Assembly: GCA_022605405.1 (NCBI GenBank)
Contig: JABYQQ010000005.1
Location: 434,001 to 498,000, forward strand
Direction of reading: 5' to 3'
DNA: 64,000 bases
Origin: Earliella scabrosa
Lineage: Eukaryota; Basidiomycota; Agaricomycetes; Polyporales; Polyporaceae
Shown: positions 26,101 through 37,403 of the stretch, in pieces
Layout: each line of letters begins with the position of its first letter
Numbering within the stretch: the first letter of the stretch is position 1
Notes under the pieces: generated by a model
Databases searched by the model: none
The model's input: the letters and a program-made list of their open reading frames with translations, nothing else
Told to the model about the DNA's origin: nothing
Made by a program: the position numbers and the translations under genes

Positions 26101-28489
26101 TGCCGCCACGACCTCCACTGCCCTCTCAACCTTGTCCATCACATACTCTTCACCACCTCTCTGCTCCGAAGTCTCTTCAGCCACATCCGCGCCAGCACCA
26201 CCAGTCTGCGCGAACGCAGCCCGGAACGGCACGCCGACCGCGTCGCGCAGCTCCCCCACGAAGCGCTCGTGGAACTTGAGCAGTTCTTGTGCGTTTCTGC
26301 ACACTGCTCGCACTTCCCGTTCGATCAGGATCGGTCCAGGTGAGCGCGGTTTGCTCGACTTGAGCGGCAATATCCGGTCCAGGCTCTCTTTGTCACGATC
26401 GCGGTCTTTCGTGCCCGTATCGGACGTGCCGGATGGCTGTCGTTCGCGCTCCTGCGGACTGCTGCCATCCTGATTCGAGCAGGACAGACAATCCGTGGTG
26501 GGCGATGGTGAAGGCCCGGGCGAGGTCTGCAGATAGGACGATCGAGAGCCGGGGAAAAGCGAGGGTAGCGAGAGAGCAGAGAAGCTAGACAATGTCCGAC
26601 TGGGGGCAGGCGGTGCAGGGAGGCATATAGGAGGTCCGTTGGGAGGTGTGGGCAGTAATGGAGGCCCGCCAGCAGGCGTGGTGGGTGGTGAGGAGAGGAG
26701 TACGAGTTGATCAAGATAGACCTGTCAGAATGTAAGTGATGTCTGTCCGTGATAGCGTTTGAGGGGCGCGACGTACCGTGACCAGCGCGCGAAGGTCTAG
26801 AAGGTAGCCGACCTCGGTGGTCAAGAGTTCCATGAGAGCATGGTACCGACGGAGACGTTCCGCCTTCTGCAAGTCGTGTTCGGATACTCGTGGCTGACCC
26901 ATTTCGGGCTGCTGGTTCGTGTGTTCCCGCGCAGGACTCCCCTCGCCCTTATACGCGCGCTGCTCACCTTCCTCCTCGTCCGACAGATCACCCTCGTCCG
27001 CGTCCAGATTGAACAGCTTCCTTCCCACCACTCGCAACGTGCCCGTTTCACCCGGGCCTGACCCTGCGGACGCCCTGCGGGCAGGCCGTGTGGGCGCACG
27101 GCGCGATAGGCTCGGAAGGAGTGTTTCCTGCGTGTCGGTGTGGATCGGCGCGTCCTGGGATCGGGCTGGGACCGGGGGCAGGTCCTTGAGCGCTGCACCT
27201 TGTGTCGGTTCCGGCGGGCGCGGAAGAGGTTTTGACAAGTCCGATGGGAGGGACATACGGCGGGCCGGGACGCGCTGGGTCTGTGCAGAGTCTATTGAGG
27301 CGGTCGAGGACGTTGCGGTGGCGCATGACTGGGCCAGAGACGAGGAGGAGGGCGTGAAATACGCGACTGACGCGGGGCGAGGGCCTGTGCCGTTTGGAAG
27401 CGCGGCACTACTCCTGCTCTTGCTGCGGTGCCGCATCGCGCGCGCTGGAGAGGGAGGGGTGGGGGGCGCGAGGCGTGGGGATGAGGAGTTCTTGGGCGGC
27501 GGTGTGGGCGGGCATGTGGTCCATGTGGGATTAGGAGGAGAGGGATGATGACTGATGTAGTCTGTGCTGGAGTGGGCATGGGCTGAGCCTTTGTGACGAG
27601 GGGCGTTGTCGAGGACCGCCGCAGGCGTTGGAGCGTGCGCGACATCAGGCGTGAGGAGGGGAGAGGCCATGATGGGGGTGAGGGGGATGAACGGGAGGAA
27701 GCCCGCGGGGGGCCTCCTGGGCGTTGGCCGGAGCGCAGACGAGGTCGCGGTGGGAGATGGGCGCGGAGGCTGGGAGAGGAGGTCGGCTACCGAGAGGTGG
27801 TCGGGTAGGTCTGGGATGTTATTGGATGCGCGGCGGTCGAGAAGGGACGGCCGGTGCTGGGGAAGCACGTTCATGGCGGCGGACATGATGAGGGACACGT
27901 TCGGGTTGGCCGCATTCGAGATAAGCCTCGCAATACGCGACGCGTACTTGAGTTGCCGACGACGGCGTCGAGCGCGAGCTTGGGCTCGGAGGGGAAGACG
28001 GCGTTGGAGGGAGGAGGGGAAGGATGGGAACGGAGGGAGCCTGCGCAGGACGGCCTGGAGGAGAGAGGGAATGCAGTCGGCACGGCCCAGGGAACCCTCT
28101 CAGTCCAACTTGCCTGCGGCCGGTTCGTATACACGCGCCCCGACGCGGCTGGCTGCTATCTCCCGCGAGTACTGCTGCCGGTGTGCGATCCCGCCGAGTG
28201 TGCGAGTCCGGGGTCGGAGGGCGTCGGCGCTGTCTCTCGGGGCGTGGTCGTCGTCTGGGGCAGCGAGCTCATCAAGCGTGATGGCGGGGACGAGGACAAG
28301 GCCAGGCACGCTCAAGGCAGCCTCCTGTTAAATTTCCAGTACTAGTGACGCCATCGGTGACACTCATTATCCTCCCTCTCGGCTCTCGGCCCGCTCAGAA
28401 GCTCGCCCAGGAATGGCAATCTGCTTGCCATATGCGTATGTCGAGCCACATACAGAACGGATCAGGCAGGAGCGCCGTCCCCGCCACAT
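23101..28489 (-). CDS. Large DH-PH RhoGEF with long disordered regions
   Basis: A very large protein, roughly 1,600 residues. In order: a basic N-terminal helix region (LKYASRIARLISNAANP), a long Pro/Ser-rich disordered part, the DH domain beginning AERLRRYHALMELLTTEVGY, interrupted by a Pro/Ser insert, continuing ILIEREVRAVCRNAQELLKF and FMDYLIKPVQRICKYPLLL (the signature near the DH end), then a PH-like region (AKYLGAFLYAGGYCILAKI) and a long Ser-rich tail ending with a stop at 23101. It should activate a Rho/Cdc42-type GTPase. The N-terminus was built from splice logic: exon 1 from the ATG at 28489 (12 codons), intron 28325-28453, exon 2 (28133-28324, 64 codons, all open), intron 28055-28132, then exon 3, which reads in frame into the main body. 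The alternative start is the in-frame ATG at 27886. Exon 1 is the least certain part. Confidence 0.78.
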
Positions 28490-29825
28490 CCGTCGCCCTC
28501 CTCACGACCGCTCCTCTCCATCCCTCCTCTCCTCTGCGCGCTGGGCTGCCGTTCCTATGTCTACCTCGAGCGCCCTCGATCGCCTACCACGCTTGTGTTC
28601 TCCTCCATTCCTGCTGGACCCAAGACGGCTCAATCCAGATGACTCTCCGGAATAAGCGACGTCCACCGTCGCCACCCTCTGATGCATGCTGTCAGCAATG
28701 CGTGCTGCGCATGGTCAGCCACTCACTTCAAGTTAACGCCCTCTCCAACAACAGGTCCGCGAAATGGCCTCGAATCGTCCGAAGTTCTTCGTCAGCGCAT
28801 GCTCGCGACTTCTACTGCGCATGGATCCGAAATGACCGGCGAGCGTCGAGGTCTGTGCGTCCAATCGACATCACCGGTCTACATTCAATACACTTCAAGC
28901 ACCACGGCGACTTACAGTAAGTGCGGTAAGGCGCCCACCACGCCGCTGCATGCACTCCGAACATGCATGCGCCGCTCCAATTTGGCCATGCCCCGACTCC
29001 AAGAACACACCTCTCCTTGACAGGAAACATCCATGTGATCGTAGTCTGTTGAACAGGCAACGCGGATGCCGACACGGTCAGCGTACGTTATACGTCAGGA
29101 GATGTCAAGATCTGTTAGAGTCGACAGATGCGAACACCAGCGTTGCAATGGAAGCTGCTGTTGTCCGGTGCTTCCGGACTGAGTAGAGGTGCGTGAGGCT
29201 GGCGAGGGAGTCTTACGGTACCCGTCATTGGATGAAACTCACGAAAATAAGCTACATAGTCCCAGCACGACCCCACGGGAAGTATCTGAGTCAACTTTAA
29301 GACGATAGCTCAGACGAAGTTTAGACGTCATGGCCATCACCCAGAGACTCAAATTGACATGTCCAGTCGACTGCCCGCACCAAGAGAGTATTCCCAGACG
29401 TGACGTTTCCGAGCTTCCTTCCCGCAACGCGCTTACATCCGCTGCATACAGTGCTGGGAGATCTGGACGCTACCTCCCTCGGTATGGGAAGCTCGCTGGC
29501 CACGGGAGATCACTCTGAGAACGTCGCACGATAGCCGTTGCATGGCCGAATCTCGCGATCTGGGAGGTTCACTGAGGTCTCTTCCCGTGCATGATGATGG
29601 TGAGCTCTCATATTAATCCCTTCTGTGCTATAACTGTAGCCTGTTGACTGTGCTACCAGCCCAGGTTATCGTGCGTTCACATATGACGAAGACTTTTGGA
29701 TCCCCCATGGTCGCTCTTACGTGCATCACTTCGACCGGCGATATGACGTACCTTATGAGCCGTCCACGACATACATCTCAGCCCAGAACATCTCGTCAAC
29801 GTTCGTCATTGCGAGGTTTCTGCTG
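28490..29825. other. Intergenic, no supported gene
   Basis: Short open frames exist on both strands, none recognisable. It holds the promoter of the large RhoGEF on the left and the 3' flank of the leucine-rich repeat gene on the right. Confidence 0.45.
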
Positions 29826-31294
29826 TTAGTAAAGATCCTTGGAATCGTCTCCTCTCGGCTCGAACAGGATATTCAAACGCTCAGCTTCTCTTTTCCGCCA
29901 TTCCTCCTTGTCCAAGAAGGCTCGGAGGGCGCGGATGTTCCCCGCCCGAAAGACGCGATACGCGCCCTGCGTCCCTTCGTCGTGAGTCTAACGATTCCAA
30001 CCGCGACCATCATCAGCGCTCTAACCACCCATCGCGACCAGAGCGTCACTCACCTCGGGCGGCCTTTCGGAGAACCGACGCACGCCTCGTCGGCGCATCG
30101 CAGGCACCCCAGACAAGCTCAGCTGCTCCAGTTTGGTGAGTCGCCGAAGCACGGCGCGCACCCCTTCAAGACTGAGCCGCGGGCAGTAGCTTAGGTGGAG
30201 CTGCTCAAGCTCAAATGCATGCTCGGCGACGAAGAACGCTGCGTGGTCCGTCAATCGCGGCAGTCCCCCTGCACCGAGCCGCTCCAGGCGAGGCAGGGAC
30301 GCGATCTCCAGAACGGCCAGGTCCGTCAAGCTCGGTATAACTGAAAACCTCGGTCAGCACGCATATAACGGGTCTCGAGGACGGCTCAGCACCAAAACTC
30401 ACAGCTCACGTCCACCGAGCGGAGCCGCCGACACGCGGACACGAGCGCGAAGACGCCTTTGTCGGTGACGCGGTCGAGCCCGCCGAGGTCGACGACGCGG
30501 AGGTGCCGCGCGAGCGCACAGAGCGCGTGCAGCGCGCGGTCGGTGAGCTCGATGCATCCTGCGAGGTTCAGATGGCGGATGTTCGGCGCGTGCGCCGCGA
30601 TGCCCAGGACCGCCGCGTCTGTCAGGCGGGCGCAGTGGGCCAGGTCGAGCACGCTCAGGCCGTCGAGCGTGTGCGTGCCGGGGAGGACGAGCGGGGGGAG
30701 GGTCTCCATCCACGTCCTTCGCCTGTCCTCCCTCTCCTGGCTGGCCGGCAGCTCCGCGCATGCGGGGACCCAGGGGAAGCCCGCGTCTGTGACGTTGGGG
30801 CAGGCGGAGAGCGTCCAGTGCTTGAGCCCGCGGGCGAAAGTCCAGACGTCGCGGAGGGAGACGGCGGTGACGAGCGGGAGGCCGTCCATCTCGAGCTGCT
30901 CGAGGTGCGGGAGGCCGCGGACGAGCGCGGCGAGCGCGTGGTCGGTCGCGCCGGGGATGCGGCTGAGGAAGAGGGAGGTGAGCGCGGTGGAGTGCGTCGC
31001 GACGGCGTGCAGGCCGAGGTCGGTGAGTTCGGTGCAGCCGGAGACGTCGAGGTAGGTCAGTGCGGGCGCGGTTTCGGCGAGGAGGATGAGCGTGCGGGAG
31101 GAGAGGTCGGGGATGCCGCTGAGGTAGGCGGAGGAGATGTTCGGGCAGTGGGGGAGGATCTCTGCGAGGTCGTCGTCGGTGTAGGCGGGTGGGAGCGTCG
31201 GGTCGGGGTCGGGGTCGGGGTGGAAGACGAGGTGCTCGGCGTAGTAGCAGGACTCCTCGTCCGAGGGCAGCTCGTCGATGTAGGTGTGGTCCAT
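29826..31294 (-). CDS. Leucine-rich repeat protein, Grr1/AMN1-like, no F-box seen
   Basis: Three exons starting at the ATG at 31294 (MDHTYIDELPSDEES). After an acidic N-terminal part comes a run of cysteine-type LRRs of the F-box/AMN1 kind: LTYLDVSGCTELTDLGL, LEQLEMDGLPLVTAVSL, LKHWTLSACPNVTDAGF, LSVLDLAHCARLTDAAV, IRHLNLAGCIELTDRAL, LRVVDLGGLDRVTDKGV, and after an intron LERLGAGGLPRLTDHA and LEQLHLSYCPRLSLEGV. The last exon, reached through an intron starting GTGAGT near 30051, encodes AYRVFRAGNIRALRAF and a charged tail with TAA at 29826-29828, much like the segment after the LRRs in fungal Grr1. Grr1 is the substrate receptor of an SCF ubiquitin ligase. No F-box is seen before the repeats, so this may be an LRR protein of the same lineage without the Skp1-binding part, or the start may be further upstream. 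Confidence 0.82.
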
Positions 31295-31874
31295 GGCGCT
31301 GTGGGACGGTGCATCGCGGGGAGCTTCGCGGTGGGCTTATATTGCGCACGCGAGAGGGTGGTCGGTGGGAGAAAGCTTGAGAGCGAAAGCGTCCATTTCA
31401 GTCCAGGACTGCAGTGGGTGCGAAGTCCGAGAAGCACGGAGTGTCGCGGGCCGCCACCAGCCGTGCTTTTCTAGACGCCCATGGCCACTGCGACGACTCG
31501 GGTCGATTCGCCTACTGTGCTCCCTCCGGATCTCCTCTTTCTCAATGGCCCGCTAGTGGCGTCTCATGGACGGGGACGAGGATGACTGCTTCAATACGCC
31601 GTTGCAACGCAAACCTGAGAGTGGTGACCGACATATATGGATGGGACTCGGGCTCGGTTTCAATGATGTATGCATCTCATGTATGTAGTAGTCATTCACC
31701 TGCACACACTACCGTCGATATGATCTCTATGGTGATCCGCGAGAGTCCCAATCTCATCGGGCACTAGACGATCTGGTAAGTAGTGCCTGGGAGATGTTAT
31801 AATTGGGCGCTAAGCCGTGGATTCACCTTGGTCTCCTCCACGACCGCTCGCAGCTCACCCGAGGGTCACCGACG
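31295..31874. other. Intergenic between divergent genes
   Basis: About 580 bases between the start of the LRR gene and the start of a doubtful small gene. No further coding potential is seen. Confidence 0.45.
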
Positions 31875-32278
31875 ATGAGCAACCTCTCTTCTTCGTCATC
31901 TATTACGCCTACACCATCCACCTTCCACAACACTCCGACTGCCACGCACCCAAATTCTGTCTACATGCACAATGGCTCTCAGGCGGGTCCACCAGCGGAC
32001 GCAGGTCTTCCTCCTCCATCACCAAACCAGAGTCGGATCCCGGTGACACCAGCAGTGCTGCGCTCGATCTTTGCATCGTCACGAACAGCAATGGAGGAGC
32101 GGTCAATGTCGCGTGTGGCGTTCTTTCGGTGAGTGGTGCGTTTTGCGTTGGAGAGGTAGCGGTCTCTGAATCGCGGGGAAGGTTCTCTGGGTTCCTCCTG
32201 AGCTGCCTTGCGATCAGCCTCGCGGCGGCGCGTGGACGGGGCATCAAGAGCGGTGCCGCGTTGCTTGGGGTCGTGTAG
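31875..32278 (+). CDS. Doubtful small protein, about 104 residues
   Basis: ATG at 31875 opens a Ser/Thr/Pro-rich N-terminal stretch (MSNLSSSSSITPTPSTF), followed by a more structured VTPAVLRSIFASSRTAMEE and then a strong GTGAGT donor after 32128. Using the acceptor ending at 32217 (or one 15 bases earlier, same frame) gives a 104-residue product ending ALLGVV. A disordered Ser-rich start followed by a short helical region is common in fungal small proteins. I recognise no family. An open, Arg-rich frame runs antisense over the same DNA but lacks an ATG, so the sense model is preferred. Low confidence. Confidence 0.35.
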
Positions 32279-32560
32279 TCCACCTCTCCTCTTGCGTACG
32301 AGCTTCTCCAATCATCATGGAACTGTAACATTCGTCTAGGGCGTGTGAAGCGATAGAATCTTGCCACGAGCACTCTCCCGGTGCTGGAGTTCACCCTTCA
32401 GAGCCGGAAGGGTTAATGTGACAACCGCAAAGCTGTCCCAGCCCACATGGAGGTGGGCAGGGGCACGCTCAAGGAGTGAGGCCTTCATGCTCGCCTCTGT
32501 ATAAGGACGCCGCTCCGCGTGCACCGTGCACCATACACGACCCTCTCTACTCTTCCTGCC

Positions 32561-35500
32561 ATGGACGGACACGAGAAACATTTGCGGATGCTCCCATTCC
32601 GCTTTGCTTCCCCCGAAGCTCCTCCACAGGAGCCCGAACTGCGAAACCCGTCGCGAACGTCAACTCGCACGTATCTGCAACGCCGCGTCCTCTTTGGGTC
32701 ACTTGCAGCAATTACCGTCTATGCGTTGTCGTTCTCCTTCCTGAACGCTTCACGAAACGGGTTTCAAGACGTGCGCGCACGAACACAACAAGCCCCATAT
32801 GCAGCTCCGGATATTCTGGCCAAATGCGCTCACCTTCAAGCCACCCCTGGGCCGTCCTCGGACTTCTGGTCGCGCAGCAGCTCCGACAGGTTCGAGCCAG
32901 GCACCCGTCCGACCCTCATCAAGAACGTCACGTTGTGGACCGGAGCGCGGAACGGGACAGAGATTGTGTATGGAGACGTATATTTGGACAAGGGCCTGGT
33001 GCTCGGGATCGGGTACATCCCTGAGGCGCTCTACGTGGGCAGAGACACCGAGGTCGTTGACGCGCACGGAGGATGGGTGACTCCCGGGCTTGGTGAGCAT
33101 GCTGCGTTTACGCTGGGACGACGGGCTAATCGCCTTTCGGGTGCGCATACAGTCGATCTGTATTCTCGTGCAGGTGTGGTGAGTGCACCCATCACGGCAG
33201 GCGCACTGGAGCTCGATTCGCCCAACGGGCCGATATTGCCCTGGCTGAGGAGCATTGACGGTCTCAACACCCACGATGCCTCGTTTGCATACGCCGTGGC
33301 AGGAGGGGTGACCGCGGTGCAGGTTCTGCCTGACAACGGGCACAATGCAATCGGTAGGTGCTACGCCTTGTTGAGAATGAGCTGTGTCACGAGCCTTAGC
33401 AGGTGGACAGGCCTTCGTGATCAAGCTGCGCAAGACGTCCCAGCGCACGCCGACCTCAATGGTCGTTGAGCCGCCGTACCAGCTCAACGGGACGCGACCG
33501 GACCCATACGCGCCGCGCTGGCGACACCTCATGTCAGTCCTACCACCCGCCCAACCCTCTCTTACTCATAACTTCCGTTGTACGCTCGCACACGTGTCTC
33601 ATTACCGCGCATGCACAGGATGGCGTGCGGCGAGAGCACCCGGGCGTACGGCAACCGCATGGACAACATGTGGGCGCTCCGGGCTGCGTTCGCAATGGCG
33701 CGTGGGTTCCGAGACGCACAGGATGCGTTCTGCGCGCAGGCGGAGGCGGGCCTGTGGGACGAGATCCAGAGCCAGGCCTACCCGGAGGACTACAGGTGGG
33801 AGGTGCTCGTGGATGTGCTCCGGGGCAGAGCGAAGGTCAGCTGTCTGCGTTTGCAAGGTTTGACTGGATGCTGAATCGAGTCGGTGTATGCGCAGGTGTC
33901 GGTGCAGTGCGAGGAGGCGGTCGACTTGGATGCGATGGTCAGGGTGAGTGCCTTGAGGTCGTCGCAACGTAGGTCACGGCTGAGGTTGTGCTAGCTGTCG
34001 CAAGAGTTCAAGCTTCCAATTGCGTCTATCCAAGGTGCTCATGAAGCGTACCTGGTCCCTGGAATTCTGAAGGGCATGTATGTGTTCTGAGTCCCATCTT
34101 GCGGAAGCGTAGCTCACTGCGAGTTAGCTACGGACATGCGCCAACGATCGCGCTCTCCGCGGACAGCTCTCGGTACAAGCGCGAGACGTTCCGCGGATCT
34201 GAGTTTGCCCCGCGAGTGCTGGCAGAGAATGGGTTTCAAGTGGCTATGAGGGTGCGTCGGACGCGAGCCCATTCACCGCTGGTGCTCATCATTTCACGAC
34301 AGTCGGATCCGAGTACTCACAACAGCAGGTACCTGCTCTTCGAAGCTCAACAAGCCCATTACTACGGTATGCTCAGTCTTCATCGATAACCATAGTTGAT
34401 GCGAACATCTCGCACAGGCCTCCCACCTAACATTGCCCTCGCCTCCGTAACCTCGGTTCCTGCGACAGCGGCCGGTCTATCTCATCGCATTGGGATCCTC
34501 CGCGAAGGTGCCGACGCCGACCTCGTGCTCTGGGACTCGCACCCGCTCCAGCTCGGCGCCACTCCGCGCAAAGTCTGGATCGATGGCATACTGCAAGTTG
34601 ACGCAGAGCGGATGCACATCCCCGTCGGGAAAGCCAAGAACTCGTCCGAACGCCGCGAGCAGCCCAAAGTGCCGAGCTTCGACGCTGAGAGGGAGAAGGT
34701 CGTCAGGTACGACGGCCTCCTCCCTCTGCGCCCAAACATGTCCGTCGGTGGGCGCGTCGCGTTTCTCAACGTGCGGGAGCTGTACACGCGGGACGAGCGG
34801 GACTACATAACCCTTGGGCTGGACGTGCGCGAGGGCATGATGGACGTCATCGTTGAGCGTGGCAGGGTTACATGCGTTGGAAGGTTGTGTGACCTCGAGA
34901 ACGCGGACGCAGTCGTGGACCTGTACGGGGGTGCGATCGTTCCGGGCATGATGAGCTTCGGTCCTTCGTTGGGGATAGAGGAGATGGAGAGCGAACCATC
35001 TACGGGGGATGGGGTGGGGATTGACCCACTCAAAGGAGATGTGCCGATGGTCCTGGGCGACGTTGGCGGCTTAATGCGGGCCAGTGATGCTCTCCAATTT
35101 GGTACCAGAAACGCGCTGTGAGTGAGTATCTTTGCCCTGTGCGCCCATCTCTGACCGGTCCTGTTAGGGTGGCTCATCGCGCAGGAGTAACATACGCAAC
35201 GACGTCCTTCGTGCGCCCCGCTGCGTTCTCTCGGGGGAACTTCATGGGTGGCCTCTCAGCGACGTTCCGCACGGGGGCGACGAATGGAATGGAGCGCGCT
35301 GCCATCATCAAGCCAGTGACCGCCTTGCATGTCTCTATCGGCAGGCCCGCTCCTGTGTCTCCATCGCACTCGCGTACGAGCGTGAGCATGGAGATCGCTG
35401 CGCTGCGCCACCTGCTGCTTCACGGTGAAGGCGAGGATACCGAGACGGGAAAGTGGTTCAAGAAAGCTGCAAATGTAAGGACCGTGATACCAATGGCCAG

Positions 35501-36256
35501 CCCGTGGGTCAAGCTAACATCCCTTGCCAACTATAGGGTGTTATTCCGTTGATAGTTGATGTCTCGAGTGCGGACATCATGGCTGCGCTCATTCGCCTCA
35601 AGGACGAGGTCGAGGAAGTGCGCGGATCGTACATGCGGATGGTGTTTTCGCGTGCCACAGAGGCGCACCTGCTCGCTGACGAGATCGGTATGTCGCTAGT
35701 CATGGAACCACATCGTCTCGAATCCATCACTCACAGTCCCCCTCGTAGCGCGGGCGAGGATCGGCGTCATCTTGAGCCCGTCCCGGCAGTTCCCCTGGTC
35801 CTGGGACGAGCGTCGAGTGTGGGTGCTCGGCGTGTCTTTTATCAACGTCGCTCGTCTGACTACTTGATGCAGGATTCCCGGGCCTCCCCTCACGAATGGC
35901 TCTGCGTTGATGACACTTCTCAAGCGCGGCGTTACCGTCGGACTTGCTGCGTGGGATGCCACCCATGCGCAAGGGACTCGTTTCGATCTGGGCTGGGTAC
36001 GTATGTTCCTGTGGCTTTCGATGGACCTTGACTGACGAACGGACATGCGCAGGCGGTGCTGGATTCCAACGACCTCCTCACCAAGAGGCAAGCGTACGAG
36101 TTGATAACGACCAATCTCGAGAAGCTGCTCGACATCGAGGGATACGTCGGAGATATGGGCGAACTCGTCGCATACGAAGGCGGCTGCGCTTTGGATTTCG
36201 CCAGCAAACCCGTCGCCGTCGTGTCTCCTTCGCGAGGCTTGGTGGAGGTCTTGTAA
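32561..36256 (+). CDS. Membrane-anchored amidohydrolase-fold protein, probable pseudoenzyme
   Basis: About ten exons starting at the ATG at 32561 (MDGHEKHLRMLPFRF). A single N-terminal hydrophobic segment (VLFGSLAAITVYALSF, about residues 44-62) predicts a type II membrane protein. Then comes the amidohydrolase beta-sandwich and barrel: NVTLWTGARNGTEIVYGDVY, VDAHGGWVTPGL, then VDLYSRAGV, LPWLRSIDGLNTHDASF, IGGQAFVIKLRKT, NRMDNMWALRAAF, IASIQGAHEAY, SRYLLFEAQQAHYYG and GILREGADADLVLWDSHP. A second sandwich/barrel-like half follows (FLNVRELYTRDERDY to SDIMAALIRLKDE-like text and LAAWDATHAQGTRFDLG), ending at 36256. In related proteins the turn after the first strand is HxH and the barrel has further His ligands; here it reads YSR, and two later His positions read Gln and Gly. 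The protein is therefore probably not a zinc hydrolase. Confidence 0.83.
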
Positions 36257-37403
36257 TAAGGTAGCGTATTTGCAGTGGACTGTCAACGCCATGATGCCAC
36301 GAGGTTTGTTGGGGACTTACATTATTTCATTCTCCTTTTTCCCGCCGTGGTTGTACGCCGTCGTACCTGGAGACCATGACATGTAGGTAATTCGGGGATA
36401 CGCCTATCGAATCCCCGGATGCATTATCTGTCCATCGCCAGTGCGTGTCGTCTTCTCATAGTTCACTCACTCTCCGCGTGCGCGCGGGCCCACTCGGGCA
36501 CATACGGCGGCTCGTTGGGGAGGCACACTATGATCAAACTGCACTGAGTGGTGGTACTGATTATGCGCTCATTCTGATGCGCTCAACCGAGGTGAGTGGA
36601 TTCGCAGGTCTACATATCTGTCTTGCACTCTGATGGTTTGCCTCGTTGGTCTAGTAGTACGGTAACCATCATCACTCCGCCCTGCGAGGTCACTAGTGTT
36701 TGAATGATGCGTCTGGAGGTGTACCGTGTCACCGAGTTGTCCTGTACTGCCACGCCCGCCAACTACCGGGATCCTCCATGCTGTGTGATCGCCGATCGAC
36801 GCTTGTTTAATATGCAATTTGAGCTGCCGGAGGTCCTAGTGTGCGGGTCAAGAGGTACGTCTGGATGATGTACAACGTCTCACAGTCGAGTTCTTGCTTG
36901 ATCCAGGCTGACGGGGCCACGATTGATTGTGAGCTGTATTTAAGTCAGTGACAGACGTCATGTTGTTGCCAACATAGCATCCCACTAGCAATTCACACTG
37001 TAAGCTCGCTGTCAGCCTACCACGAGAGGTGATTTTGGAGCTCACCCTTCCAGTGAACAACCAATATTGAGGAAACCTCGTACAGCCAGACTCGGTATTC
37101 TAGCTGGCTGACAACCACATCCACAGTACAGAGATCAACAATTGTGCAAGTCCCCGGGCTTACGTCATGCATTGAGGCGAGATGATCATCCATCAACATC
37201 ATACATCGTTGTTGACCTCTCGTTATGCTGTGCTAGGTGGTATGCATTGAACTACGCATACCTATGACCCGTGTGCCTGTCGCAACGATGTAGGCTCACT
37301 ACCAGTACTTGTAACAGGAGACGATCAGCGGATTTGAGGCTTTTATTCGCTCCTGGCTTGCCCACGCCGCCGCCGTTCTTCCACTCGCAGCCATCCCACC
37401 ACC
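36257..37403. other. Intergenic, no supported gene
   Basis: More AT-rich than neighbouring coding DNA, with only short frames. It contains the promoter of DUF6533 gene 3. Confidence 0.5.

Noticed and set aside
29721..30194. A 157-codon plus-strand frame overlapping the 3' end of the LRR gene
   Set aside because: It is antisense to the last two exons of the LRR protein, whose splice sites and sequence are convincing.
30399..31474. Long open frames on both strands over the LRR gene
   Set aside because: Only the minus frame from 31294 shows regular leucine-rich repeats. The others are Arg- or Gly-rich shadows.
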